Part shown: positions 1-11,143 of the stretch, one piece after another
How the letters are laid out: each line of letters starts with the position of its first letter
Numbering within the stretch: the first letter of the stretch is position 1
From: Fagopyrum homotropicum
Taxonomy: Eukaryota > Streptophyta > Magnoliopsida > Caryophyllales > Polygonaceae
Direction: 5' to 3'
Length of the DNA: 64,000 nt
Assembly (NCBI GenBank): GCA_033239125.1
Contig: BSWB01000001.1
Span: 138,490,981 to 138,554,980 of the forward strand
Program-made: the position numbers and the translations under genes
Notes under the pieces: generated by a model
What the model saw: the letters and a program-made list of their open reading frames with translations, nothing else
Databases searched by the model: none
What the model was told of the DNA's origin: nothing

Positions 1-1440
1 TGATTACTAGGAGAACTTTGCATAATAATATAGCTCCTTGTGAAGATAATCAACGAGAAATCTTTTTCATACTAGATGTCTTGTTAAAGGAGGTGTGTAA
101 CATGATCATTGATGGAGGTATTTGTTGTAATATTGCTAGTGTTGAATCGATTACTAAATTACAATTTCCTACATTCTATCACCCTAGGCTCTATAAGTTG
201 CATTGGATGAATGATTGTGGTCAAGAAGCAAGCTACAGTGACTATTACATTAGGACTTTATACTGATGAGATTTTGTGTGATGTAGTACCTATGCAGGCT
301 TGCCATATTTTGTTAGATCTCCCTTGGCAATTTGATCAGAAAGTGGAGCATGATGACCATTCAAATAGGTATATTTTTACATTTATTGGTAAAAAGGTTA
401 AACGAAAGCCTATGACTCCTTTACAAATCATTGAGACCTATGACAAACAGAAGACTAAAGACAAGTATCGAGCATTTGACAAAGAAAAGGACGGAAAAAA
501 AGATTCCAGTAAAGAATCTCGGCCAAATTGTGAAATCTCGTCCAAGATTCTGGATTCTCGCCCGACTTTACAAATACCTCGACCCCCTACAACAAGCTTG
601 GTTCATTTCTCAAGATCTCTTTTGGTTTCTAAAGGAGAAGTTCATATTGAGCATCCATCCATGGAACTTCAAATCATACCAATCATGTCATTAAGTGATT
701 TTATTAAGCACTGTGTGCTTAAGGGAATTTGTCACTACTACGTAGCTTTGAGTTGTCATGACTATGTAGTTCGGTTGTTTTCCTTACCTTCTTTTGATTT
801 TGTATTGTTGCCTTTCGGGAAGTGAGTCATGTTTATTGTAGGAAAGCTAGTTGCGAACAAGGTAGATCGAATGGGCATGGAATTGCTACTTGATCCAGGA
901 GATCTCTTTACATTGCCACTAGAAAAGGATAGGATTGCAGATTATACTCAGTTTTCATCATCGATAATGATTTATGGACGCCCAATATACATCTCGGCCC
1001 CCTAGTAACAAAATCTCACCCGAGATTGTTGTATTTTGACCGAGATTCCCTACTGTCGTGTGTTACGGTGCATGTCTTCAAGGCACGAGTGTTACAAACT
1101 TCGAGGGATCCTCTAGGAGAGTCACAGAAACCGAAGTTTTTACCACAAAGAGGCTTGAGTTCCTATGTCATTAGTGATGATCATGGTGTGGATTCAAGGA
1201 TGAATCCTTTTCAAGAAGAGAGTATGATGAAGGACCATCCCCGACACCTAGTATACAAGAACCAATCACTAGATCAAGGACAATAAGAATCCGAGAGGAG
1301 ATGCTACTGAAGATGATTCAAGAACCAAGGAATATGAGCAACCTCGGCCTTGAGAGCAATATCTCGGCTGAGATACCACCCGAGATTGTGTGTTTGTCGA
1401 GATCAATACGATCCATTGAAGATTTTATTAGATAGAGGTA
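1..1440 (+). mobile_element. Decayed Ty3/gypsy retrotransposon fragment (protease region)
   Basis: The translation shows the conserved gypsy aspartic-protease region: REIFFILDVL, then MIIDGGICCNIAS (active-site D-G-G-x-C type), and after a frameshift near 215-260 DEILCDVVPMQACHILLDLPW and FDQKVEHDDHSNRYIF. These blocks are typical of the protease and the segment before reverse transcriptase in plant Ty3/gypsy Pol. The left part lies outside the window. Downstream of 830 only short broken pieces remain and no reverse transcriptase was found. The fragment carries several copies of a CTCGG-containing palindromic motif (for example 1361-1374). Lineage within Ty3/gypsy cannot be assigned securely. 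Confidence 0.7.
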
Positions 1441-1827
1441 TTTTCTAGTTATTTTTAATACCTTTCAAGCTCTCAAACTTTCTGAAGGTATCTTTTGGTT
1501 TTGATCTTATCTTTTAGAATTATTTTAGTATTTATCTTTTAGAGGAGTTTCTCCTATAAATAGCCTTAAAGGATTTGATTCATAGCTAGGTATCTTAGAT
1601 TTGAATTTTGGTTTTTGCTTGGTCTTCTTCTAGGCCTTTGTCTGTTGTGTCTGCTTGGTATGTTGCGTCTGCTTGGTCTGTTGTGCTATTGGTTTAGCCT
1701 GCTGCTTGGTTTCTTCTTATCTCCGTCTGGCTGGTCTCCTTTTGCGTCTGCTTGGTGTGCCTGCGTCTAGCTGCCTAGTTTCATTCGGCGGTCTCCCTGG
1801 CGCTTTTGTCCTTCGAGTCTTTTTGGG
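1441..1827. other. Possible LTR or promoter-like sequence without a gene
   Basis: No coding signal was recognised. A TATA-like block (CCTATAAATAGCC, about 1552-1564) follows T-rich sequence, as seen in the U3 end of many plant LTRs, so this may be LTR remnant of the preceding gypsy fragment or the 5' end of the LINE that follows. From 1630 the sequence becomes rich in TGCTTGGT and TTGCGTCTG repeats. No matching LTR partner is present in the window, so the assignment is weak. Confidence 0.3.
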
Positions 1828-4800
1828 TTGGTGTGTGCGGATCGCCTTTGGGTGCCTGGTTCTTCATATCTTCCAGCCTCTTTTGCTGTGATTTTGATTT
1901 CTGGCCCTGCGGCACGTTGGTTCAGCTCGTGGCTACTATTGCGTAGTCTTTGGTCTGAGGCATGTTGTTGTAGTTGGTTTCATACTTCGGGTTTGCTTGC
2001 TTCAGTGGTTTGCTTATGGTGTGTTTTGTTAGTCTATTGTATGAGACGTGCGGGTATTGTGTCTCCCATGCATGTGCACCGTCCCTTTATTGGGCGTGAC
2101 GGTTGCCGTGATGGAGGGGGTAAAGGCCTTACCACGGCTTACTTCATTAGGCACCTGCGGGATATCCGCTTTTGTGCTAACGCCCTGCCCGGGTCTAAGT
2201 CCCTTATTGGTTCTGATTTGGGTATTTATGATAAGTTTGTGGCAGTCCTCAAGCAGGTCGGTCTATGGTTCTTTGGAGAGTATTGTGTCACCCACACGGT
2301 ATCTAACAACTGTACGGATAGTGTGGTCGAAGCTCTTCTGTCTAATGATGGATCCATTGCTTTCTTCATCCATGGTATTTTGCGGCCTTCTCCTCTGGCT
2401 GTTTCTTCTTTGGATATTATGGATGCGATGATGGTTCATGGTGCTCCTGATCTTGATAGTGGGTTTGATGCGTCTTTGGTGGAGAAGGTTTTTAAGGAAA
2501 ATGTTCTTACTGTGAAGAACGTACCATGGAAGTGTAGGTTGGGTTTTGCTAGGGTTCTCAAAGACGCCCTAGATCGGGTTCTTTCTAATCCCTCTTGTGT
2601 GTCCGCTTGGGTTTGTCTCCTTATTTTACCTCGATGTATCCTTCATCGGTATAGGCCCAAGTCTTGTTTAGAAAACTGGTCGGGTTTAAAGCGGAGTTTA
2701 CAAACTGAAAGTATCGCTAGAGCTACTCGGTTGTGGAAGGAACTGGAAGGTATTAGGTGCCTTGTTGATTACCTTTTGTCTTTTGTGTTTGATTTCCGCT
2801 CTAGGGATGCTGATGTTAGCCAAGAAGAGATTAATATGAAGTAGTGTAAAAGAAAGGTTAGTGATGGACATTTTGCAGCGGTCATCCTTATCCTCACCTC
2901 CTCGGGTATTTCCCGCAAGCTTGAGGACACTCTTCTTGGGCTCTTGGATATGCACCCGTCTTCCCCGCCTCCTTCCCTACCTTCGCCGGTCAGTTCCGGA
3001 GTTGCTCTTCAGGTTAATAGGTGTTTCGTCTTGATAGGATTAGGAGTTTTCCTAAAGGCACATCTTGTGGTAGGGATGGTTTGCGGGCCCAACACTTGTT
3101 GGATGCCCTTAGTGGCGGTGTTGTTGCTATTGTTGACGAGTTGATTGAGTCGGTTTCTGGGGTTGCCAACCATTTCCTTAGGGGCCATTTCCCGGACACC
3201 CTTAGTGAGTACATTGCAAGTGCTCCGCTCACGCCTCTCCTTAAACCGGGAGGTGGAATTCACCCTATCGTTGTTGGCTCTATCTGGAGGCGACTGGTTT
3301 ATAAAGTGGATGCCTCCACTATCGGTAAGTCCCTTGGACCTTATTTTGAGGATGCTCAGTTCGGGGTTGGGGTTTCCGGTGGTGGGGAAGCGGTTTTGCA
3401 TGCGGTCAATCGGTTAGTAGAGTCTCAAGGAGAGGATGATAGTCTCTCCATGCTTCTGGTCGATTTCAAGAATGTTTTTAATCTTGTTGATCGCATTGCT
3501 ATGATTTCTCAGGTCCGACAAGTTTGCCCCGCTATTTCTTCTTGGGTTGAGTTTTGCTATGTCCGTCCTATCCGTCTTTATTATGGGGAGCATGTCCTTT
3601 ATTCTTGTCAGGGGGTTCAGTAGGGGACCCCCTTGGCCTGCTGCTTTTCTCGTTGGTTCTTCATCCCCTTATCCGAAAAATTACGGACAGTTGTTGTTTA
3701 AAGCTTAATGCTTGGTATCCTGATAATGGGACGTTGATTGATGATACTTTGATGGTTAGTAAGGCGCTTGACATCATCATGGCGGTTGGACCCGCTTTAG
3801 TTCTTCACCTCAGCATCCGTAAAACGGAGATCTTTGGCCAAAGGTTGATCCACGTAGTAGTGAGTTTGGTGTTTTCCCTGAGCATATTGCTAGGCCGCGT
3901 GATGGTGTCAAGCTTTTGGGTGGTGTTGTTAGCCTTGACCCGGCCTTTTTCTCTCTGGTGGAGTTGATGAGGGTTGCGAAAACCAAGTCCTTGATGGAGG
4001 ACATTTTGAGATTGGGGGACCCCTAATGTGAGTTGTTGCTTCTTCGGGCCTGTTCTGGTGTTTCCCGTCTTTACTTCACGATGCGGACTTCTCCCCCTCT
4101 CATTTTTCTGAGGCTATGAGAGTCTTTGATCACGCCTTGCGTTGTTCGGTCGAGCAGATTGTTACCGCTGGAGAGACTGGATTTGGCCCTCTTTAGTGGC
4201 GTCTTTCTACTTTTCCGATTACTGACGGCGGGCTTGACATTCTTTCTTGTGCTGATACGTTGCATTTTGCCTTCTTGTCATCGAGATCTCAGACCCGTGG
4301 ATTGCAGGATCAAATCTTGAGACTTTTTGGTGTTTCAAGCGATGGTGTTGCTTTTGAGATGGTTGTTTCTAGTTGGGTCAACTTCTATAAAGGCTACGAC
4401 TTGGACATGAGTGTGATGCGCCCACCCCCCCATTTAATGAAGAAATTGGTTGGATGTTATTACAATATCGTGAATAAATGTTTTTTGAGGGACTTTGACC
4501 TTTCGATTAGGCAGAAGGCTTTAGTTGAAAACCTGAGACTACCCTTGGATCAACAATGGCTTAAAGCGATCCCGATTTCTGGTCTTGGCTAGGTTATGAA
4601 CCCGGCTACCTTTTGGACTGTTGCTAAGTATCGTCTTGGTATTGAGATGTTTAGAAAGGGTTCCAAGTGTCCTGCATGTGAAAAAAGGCATTTGGACGCT
4701 TGGGGTGACCACGCTCTCGCTTGTGCTGCGCAGGTTGGCATTAAGCACCGACATAACATGGTTCGTGATGTCATTTTTTTATGAGTGTCTTAAGATAGGG

Positions 4801-5238
4801 GTTTTTGTTCGGAAGGAGGCCCCTACTGGTATGGTTGATGGTGATGGTGGGGAGCTCCGCCCCGCCGACATCCTTTTCTATAATTGGTTTCATGGCAAAG
4901 ACACATGCGTCGACATCACTAGTACTTCTCCTTTCTCTTCATCTGGCCTTTCTAGCTTCATCCCATATAAAGTTGTGAGAGTCGCTGCTGATAACAAGAG
5001 AAAGAAGTATGCGGACGCTTGTAGCTCCAAGGTATATCATTTTCTTCCCTTCTTTTTTTCCACGTTTGGCGATTTGGGTGATGACGTGGTGGAACTCCTT
5101 AAAAGATTGGGCACGGTGGCTAAAGAGCTACTCGGGTATAGTAGGAGTACTTGCTTTATTTTGACTAGGATTGCATTTACTATTCAAAAAGGGTGTGGAG
5201 CCCAACTTCTTAGTCGGCTCTCATCCAACGTCGTGTAA
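1828..5238 (+). pseudogene. RTE-like non-LTR retrotransposon reverse transcriptase, decayed
   Basis: Translated pieces in shifting frames match the plant RTE-like LINE polyprotein as I remember it. In order these are KCRLGFARVLKDALD (about 2530), CKRKVSDGHF (2845), RSFPKGTSCGRDGLRAQHLL (about 3040), IASAPLTPLLKPGGGI, IVVGSIWRRLV, FGVGVSGGGEAVLHAVNRLV, LLVDFKNVFNLVDR (about 3455), a C-x2-C zinc-like block CPACEKRHLDAWGDHALAC (about 4670), LRPADILFYNW (about 4856) and RIAFTIQKGCGAQLLSRL (about 5168). The catalytic box, usually YLDD, reads YPDN (about 3716-3727), so the enzyme is dead. There are several frameshifts, and a TAG at 2842-2844 where relatives have glutamine. No apurinic-type endonuclease domain was seen upstream. 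Clade assignment rests on remembered similarity and the trinucleotide 3' tail. Confidence 0.8.
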
Positions 5239-5254
5239 AGCGTTTACTCTTCGG

Positions 5255-5256
<2 letters not shown>

Positions 5257-5310
<54 letters not shown>
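5257..5310 (+). repeat. (TAA)18 microsatellite tail of the RTE-like LINE
   Basis: Eighteen uninterrupted TAA units follow the LINE stop codon after only about 18 bp of 3' sequence. A short 3' UTR ending in a simple trinucleotide repeat, rather than poly(A), is characteristic of RTE-clade LINEs. I infer that this marks the 3' end of the insertion. Confidence 0.85.
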
Positions 5311-5589
5311 GTCATCGGGCCAAAGAGGCGGACGGGTCGAATGTAGAATCTCGATCCATGGGCCTCGTAATAGCAAATCATTGGGCCAAGGTGGAGGACA
5401 TATCGAATAATGAATCTCGCTTTTAAGAATAAATCCGTAGGGTTTTCAGTTGGTAGCTTGTCGAGACTTTCATGTGAATTGGAGTTTCATGTGAATTGCA
5501 AAGTTTTTGATCTTTGAAAGTCTGTCAAAAATAGTGCACGTACATTTTCCAAATCCAACCACAACAACGGAAATATCCGTTTTACTAAG
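5311..5589. other. Flank with a degenerate direct repeat, no gene seen
   Basis: Two related units of about 50-65 bp (about 5312-5376 and 5377-5425) share the blocks TCATCGGGCCAAAGAGG / TCATTGGGCCAAGGTGG and GAATCTCG. Nothing else was recognised in this stretch. Confidence 0.4.
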
Positions 5590-6062
5590 ATGGTTCAAAG
5601 TTGTCATGGAAGACTCGATAAGCACATGCCATATCGTATCATCCTCCCCTTCTTGACATTGAGTCGTCCTTTACTCGAAGAAAGCTGGAACGTAGGGGAG
5701 ACGAGATAAAAATGGAGAAACATATCATCACAATTAAGATATAAAAAAACATGTTTAATATTGTCCGTAAACACAAAACCTTCATTAGCATCACAATCGA
5801 CCCCATCGGGTGCAACAACATCGGATCATCTAGTTTGATTGTAATCTCCCTGAGTATTTCCTTAATAAGATTACGATTAGGATGAGCTTCAAATCATAAG
5901 AGGCGTCGTCCAGTTTGAAACATCTCTTTCACATCTTCGGTAACATTTTTGGTAGCTTCATCCATGTCTTCCTAAAGTAGATCTCCATTATCATATGCAT
6001 TAGTAACCCATCTAATATAATTATCCGACAATGGTTCCTCGTCATATCCATAAAATGTCATG
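5590..6062 (-). pseudogene. Decayed coding remnant of unknown function
   Basis: The minus strand read from about 6062 gives a long nearly open translation with normal amino-acid composition: FYGYDEEPLSDNYIRWVTNA, then YDNGDLL, stop, EDMDEATKNVTEDVKEMFQT, GRRLL, stop, FEAHPNRNLIKEILREITIK, and after a frameshift DGVDCDANEGFVFTDNIKHV. One stop is a TAG following CTT where a CAG would keep the frame open. I do not recognise the family; it could be a captured host-gene fragment or an unfamiliar transposon protein. The reading is supported only by the length of the open stretches and their protein-like composition. Confidence 0.35.
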
Positions 6063-6519
6063 GGAGAACATTAGTGTATCAAAACCAAGACAAACTAAGG
6101 ATCTCAAAAAGTTGGTCCTTTTTTGCAAATAAAACTTTTGGGTGGATTTTGCAAATATCACAAAATGGGATGTTAGATTTAAAAATACTAAAATTAGGCT
6201 AAAACACTAATTGTCTTTTTCATTTTCCGCATGTGAAGGTGTTGGTCTGGTTTCTTCCGGCAAGGATAGCAGGTGTTCGACGGAGGAGAAAGTAGTGGAA
6301 GTGAGTCAAGTGACGAGCATTGATGTCGGTGAGTTGACAGCGACAACCGATAGACGGTTGGGAGAGGCAACTACGACAAGGACACAAGAATTTGTTGCAA
6401 GATAAACCTAAATCTAGTGAAAATTCCGGCATCGAGAAGAAGTTCGAAAGTTGTTCTCGTTGTTGGTGGTGCAGAGAGCGGCTATGAGAACGAAAGAGGG
6501 AGCCGACAGTGGTTGAAGG
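6063..6519. other. Unassigned sequence
   Basis: AT-rich to mixed composition. Only short open frames are present (longest about 65-70 codons) and they have no recognisable domain. I see no gene here. Confidence 0.4.
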
Positions 6520-7530
6520 CTATGATGCACGGACACGTTTGAAAGTCGGAGTGTCTTGTGTCTTACGGTGTTGGACACGGGGACACAGCATGACACAGTT
6601 CGGACATAGTCAAATATGGTCCGGCACGGTTAAGACACGGTTCAGATGTAGGACACGGCGCAAACACGGTTAGTACACGATCAACGAAAGTTTTTCCAGT
6701 TTTGAAGGATAAAAAAGAAAAACAAATTTAAAAAATTAAAGAAATATTGATTTACCGTAATATTCTTCTCTCCCATTTTTTTTCCGATTAAACTTAGGCC
6801 CCATATGACAACCTGCGAGATTGTGGTTGCCGGAAGCAAGACACCGATCTTTTATTTACGTTGTTCGGTTGTTGATTTGCAAAATAGATGATTCCTTCTT
6901 CAATTTTGAAACTAAGGGGTGTTCAATTTGGACTTTTAAAGATTTTGATTGATTCTTAATAATCATAGAATTTGCTAATTCTGTTGAATATTTTAATTCT
7001 ATATAGAGTCAATACAGATTTTGTGAAAATCTTCAGTGTTGGGGAAAGACTTTTATGGAGTTTAGGTATGTACAAAAAGTAATAAAGAATCATACAAAAT
7101 CAATGAAATAATAGATTCTTTTAAAATCAACAAACTTTTAAATACCATTGGAATTTTATCGAAAATTTTAAATCCTAATTGAATACCAAATGATTTATAT
7201 GGACTTTTAAAAATCTATATTAAATACCCATAGATTTTTAAACTCCAAAAAATTTCTGTAAACTCCTAATTGAATACACCCCCGAAGTATGTTTAATTGA
7301 GATTGTAAGACATAATATATTTATTTCTATATTTTATAAAATTGAGAATAATTGTTATTTAAGCTTTTTATCTACTCATATGTCATTGAGTTTTTTTTTT
7401 AAATACACCCCCGGGCCCGAAGTATGAATCTCATTGTCATTAATTTTTTTTTACTCATATATCATTGACTTTTTTTTTCTCATTATAGTATATATAAATT
7501 CTACATTTCAATAGCTTTAAAATTTAAAAA
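6520..7530 (+). mobile_element. TIR DNA element, copy 1 (right end lost, split by a MITE)
   Basis: It begins with CTATGATGCACGGACAC, nearly identical to the left terminus of the intact copy at 51323. It shares that copy's ACACGG-rich subterminal region, the block GAGATTGTGGTTGCCGGAAG (about 6818), and AT-rich sequence to about 7525. The right inverted repeat is missing. A second element is inserted at 6917-7284, as shown by comparison with the uninterrupted ACTAAGTATG of the other copy. No transposase is encoded, so this is a non-autonomous element; superfamily is discussed at the intact copy. Confidence 0.7.
6917..7284. mobile_element. Tourist-like MITE nested in the TIR element
   Basis: The ends are inverted: GGGTGTTCAATTTGGA on the left, and on the right the complement of GGGGGTGTATTCAATTAGG. 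The interior is AT-rich. The empty site is visible in the related element at 51323-52142, where ACTAAGTATG is continuous; here AAG lies on both sides of the insert, fitting a 3-bp target duplication. This terminus type and TSD length suggest PIF/Harbinger (Tourist). A longer relative lies at 18427-19484. A second copy of the right end and its flank is repeated near 7402-7425. Confidence 0.7.
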
Positions 7531-7806
7531 TTATTTTATAATTTTTTATAACTATTGATTCACAAAATGATGATTTGTTCTTCAATTTCTTAATGTAATG
7601 TGGCATAATAAGAAAAATGCTACGCAATGTGGATATAACTCGTCTACAGAAAAACAAAAATAATCAAGAAAGGTAATTTCAGAGTAAAATTCCTAAATGT
7701 ACAAGTAAAAACATCTTAAGGGGCCAAATATAACCTATCGATCAGCCCTCTTACAATATGAAAAGACTCCTTTGGCTTGAAAGAAGAAAGTATTAGGTTA
7801 AAAAGA
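7531..7806. other. AT-rich 3' flank of SEC61A
   Basis: No open frame of note. It lies immediately downstream of the SEC61A stop codon on the minus strand and probably contains its 3' UTR and polyadenylation site, which I did not pin down. Confidence 0.5.
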
Positions 7807-9710
7807 TTATAGCCCGAGGAATCCAAGTTCAGTGGCTTTCTCCTTCTCGAATGTTTCAAAATATTGATAGATGATGGTGACTGCAAGTAAGATACCAGTG
7901 CCTGAACCAATGGCGCCCATGAAGTCAGCCAACACGGTTAAAGCACCAATGCAAATCCCTCCGAAAGCAGCCGCAGTCGGAATGTAACGGTTGAGTTCCT
8001 TTGTTAGGTTTGAGTCGCGATGACCAGGCATAACCATACCTTGTTCCTATTACCATATGAACCAATAAGAAATTAAGCAGGAGCTAGCATTGTGAGAAGA
8101 CCTTTGATTACAGAATTTCCAAAGAATGTATACCTTAAGTTGCTTGGCTACATCTCTGGCTGAAGACCCAGAAACCTCAATCCATGTTTTTGAAAACAAA
8201 GCACAAGCAGAGAGCATGAAAACTATATAGAACAGTGCATGGAATGGATGTGCTGCCATATCAGCCAAGCTGCAAGTATGAAGTCAAATTACAATGAGGG
8301 AAAGTTTCGATTTAATAACAGCAAATCCAAGCTTGAGAGAAGAAGGGATGTAGAATCACCTGGCCGGTGCAGTAATGTAGTATGCAATACCACCCACAGG
8401 GATTGACTGGCCGCTATATTCAGACTCCTTCCACACCCCCAACAAATTGACAATGAAGTTTCCACCGTACTTCCTATATAGAAGCTGAACACAAAATGAT
8501 GCATGGGGTTATCAACTTGAAAAGTCGGGATACTTGTTAACTTGTATGCAAAGCAAATTGACAGATGGTTACCTGTGAGATGAAGTAAAGGTTGGTCACA
8601 AGAGCAGATTGGAGAATGATTGGCATGTTCGATGTGTAGAACAGCTTGATGGGGTATGATCCCTGCTGTCCACGTGCGTTCTTTGATCGTACAGGCAAAA
8701 CTACGCGGAATCCTTGGAAGTAGATCACAATAAGGAAGATCAAAACTGTTGCGAGCAGGTTTGTAACGTTCGGAAGGTTCTGCCTGTAGAAAGCCTCACG
8801 AAGAGCACGGACTTTATCTGTCCTAGTTATTAACAGATGGAATAAGGCAATAACTGCTCCCTCAAACTCGGCTCCTCTTCCTGCATTGATAGTAGTCGGA
8901 CTGAATGCTTTCCAGATTATGTTCTCACTGTAACCAAGTTAATTATATCAGGTATAACTTACAAACTAAGATCCAAATGTAAATACAGGTATTAGTTACA
9001 AGGATTGTAGCTCACCAGATGTTAGTAGCGATGAAGAGTGAAATCCCGGAGCCAAGACCATACCCCTTTTGAAGAAGCTCGTCAAGGCATATTACAATAA
9101 TACCAGCAAAGATAAGTTGAAGGATGATAAGAATGGCATTGCCAACACCAAGTTGGCCAACACTTCCGTACATGCCAGAGAGAACATATGCAACAGCCTC
9201 GCCTACAGCAATCAGAATGCCCAACAACTTCTGTGCACCATTCCTAGATAAACATGATGACAAAACCCATTACAATACTTCACCAAAAGGTCATTTACAG
9301 AAAAAAAAGAAGAGACGATTACTCTTAATTTAAAAAGCAAACTAACAAAAGCAGTGCCAAACTTACAGAAGTGCACGGTCCTCTCTGACATTATTGTCAA
9401 CTTCAATGATCTTTGACCCAGCCAAGAGCTGCATCACCAACCCAGATGTCACAATGGGAGTGATCCCAAGTTCCATTACAGTTCCCCGGCTTGAGGCAAG
9501 GATCACACGCATCCAGTAGAACGGATCAGCACCGGTTGTTGAATGTATTCCATAGAGAGGAAGCTGACTGCAGACCAAAAATATGAATAGAGCGATAACA
9601 GTGTAGATGACTTTTTCCCTGAAAGGAATCTTCCTGTCAGCACTCTGGACTTCAGGTAGAAACGAAAGGAATGGTCTGACCAAATGCAGCACTCTAAATC
9701 CTCCTCCCAT
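7807..9710 (-). CDS. SEC61A: Protein transport protein Sec61 subunit alpha
   Basis: This is the pore-forming subunit of the ER Sec61 translocon, which works with Sec61 beta and gamma and the ribosome. The coding exons on the minus strand are 9367-9710, 9016-9243, 8573-8927, 8360-8484, 8134-8269 and 7807-8046. All five introns have GT donors and AG acceptors in the reverse strand, and the joined length is 1428 bp, giving 475 residues plus stop. That is the usual plant length. Recognisable blocks include MGGGFRVLHLVRPF at the N terminus, GITPIVTSGLVMQLLAGS, the plug-adjacent region, DELLQKGYGLGSGISLFIAT, FRVVLPVRSKNARGQQGSYP, and the C-terminal SGTGILLAVTIIYQYFE. It is a multi-spanning membrane protein with no disrupting change seen. 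The start is the ATG at 9710-9708, which gives the conserved N terminus. It is the only clearly intact host gene in the window. Confidence 0.97.
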
Positions 9711-10665
9711 GATGAAAGAACGGACGTTATATCACCTGTGTGAGACAATTAGACAATACATCAGACAAGTATTGCGGCACATCTTCTATGCAGTTCGCAA
9801 CCATGTATATATTTTCATGCTTGTGAAATTCAAACAAACAAAGAATCCAAGTTATATTGGAGATCAAATTGGCCATCATGCTGATCAGTTTCATAGAAGT
9901 ATCAAGTATCTATTAAGAAAGACAAATACATGAAAGACTATCAAACGGAAGGAGGCAAATAGCAAAAAACATTCAGATTCTATTAAATCAAGGTCTTCAC
10001 TGTTCATGCACAAACCTACAGGAATTTCGAAAACATAAAAATAGGAGATAACCTTTATTAAGGATGTGAGATAGATGGCAATCACTAACAAACATATGAG
10101 TTCACCCAAAACTGGTTCATCCAAAACCGACTGTTTCCACGATCAGAGACTATATAATTGATAAGTGTTTCAGATTACAGATTTCAAGCGTATATGATTT
10201 TAGATGTGTTTGGAGCATATGATTTAGTTAGAATCAAGGACGTCCTATATATATGACTCCTAAAATCCTAATTCTAGTAGGACTGAAAGACAAATCAATA
10301 TAAAACCCTATCAAGTTACACTAATTCTAAACCTAGTAGGAGTAAGAGATAAATAATCAACAAATTGTGTAGTTTACAATTGCAAATTCACGAGCAAATC
10401 TATTGGATGCATCTCAAATCTCAACTAGTTCAAAAATCACATTAGAATTGCTTCGACTACCAAAGAAAACGATACAGTAATATCGATCCAAATCTCAAAG
10501 AGAGCATGAGAATCAACTGGCGCAGATCTCGAAATCAAAACTGAATGTGTAAATAAAAGCGTGTAAAGAAGAGAAGACGAGACCTGGCAGAGAAAGAAAA
10601 GGGAAACCTGCAGATCTGTTGAAGCCCGGCTATTTTCTATCCTCCGGTCGCCGTTTGATAAGGTC
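9711..10665 (-). other. Probable SEC61A 5' UTR with a leader intron
   Basis: Just upstream of the start codon the minus strand has a plausible acceptor (TCTCACACAG, near 9735). A matching donor-like CTGCAG followed by GTTTCC lies near 10610, next to a short GC-richer exon-like block with a CT-rich leader. An intron of about 870 bp in the 5' leader is inferred; no transcript evidence is available here. The interval contains no other gene. Confidence 0.5.
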
Positions 10666-10685
10666 TGAGGTCAAATATGGCGGAC

Positions 10686-10695
10686 ATATAAATAA
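10686..10695 (-). promoter_or_regulatory. TATA-like box of SEC61A
   Basis: The minus strand reads TATTTATATG about 25-35 bp before the inferred leader exon start near 10660. Position and composition fit a plant TATA element; the transcription start is inferred. Confidence 0.45.
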
Positions 10696-10818
10696 AAATA
10701 CAAAAGGGTGGGCTACGCAAAAAGATATATATCCTGATTTTTTGTTTGAGCAAAGATATATATCCTGATTAGACAGGATGGATTCAATTGACACGTCCAT
10801 TCTCCTATCTGTTTAGGA

Positions 10819-10836
10819 CACGTGTCATTGACGTGG
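10819..10836 (-). promoter_or_regulatory. G-box and UPR-type element in the SEC61A promoter
   Basis: CACGTG at 10819-10824 is followed by TGACGTGG at 10829-10836 (CCACGTCA on the gene strand), about 165 bp upstream of the inferred start. TGACGTGG matches the core bound by plant unfolded-protein-response bZIP factors, and translocon genes are known UPR targets. A role here is inference from sequence and gene identity. Confidence 0.45.
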
Positions 10837-11143
10837 ATTAGTTTCCGTTTGTGTTCTTCGACGTCCTCTTGGGCTTGGACTATACCGATTGGGCCAAAAG
10901 TCTCAACAGATTGGATTTTTTTTTTGAATTTTCTTTTCAAAACAGATAGAAAGCAAGAAAATATTTTTCGTGAAACTAATACCCATCCTAGTATTACTAG
11001 GATGGGAGTGGACCCGACGTTTTAACCAAGGAGTTTATGACGGTTTACAATTTTTCTTAATTATAAAATCTCAGTTTTAAACTAGGAGTCCTTTGTAAAT
11101 TTTTTTTTAATTTTTTTACTCTTTCCAATTCAATTTATATTTA
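10837..11143. other. Intergenic sequence upstream of SEC61A
   Basis: No gene seen. It contains a CCAAT-type site in GATTGGGCC (about 10888) and poly-T tracts. The right end, TTA at 11141-11143, is the target duplication of the next element. Confidence 0.4.

Noticed and set aside
1655..1891. Membrane-protein-like Cys/Leu-rich frame before the RTE-like LINE
   Set aside because: Composed of TGCTTGGT/TTGCGTCTG repeats, with no conserved domain; more likely LINE leader or repeat.
9607..9933. Plus-strand open frame over SEC61A exon 1
   Set aside because: Antisense shadow of the coding exon and leader intron, with no similarity to known proteins.
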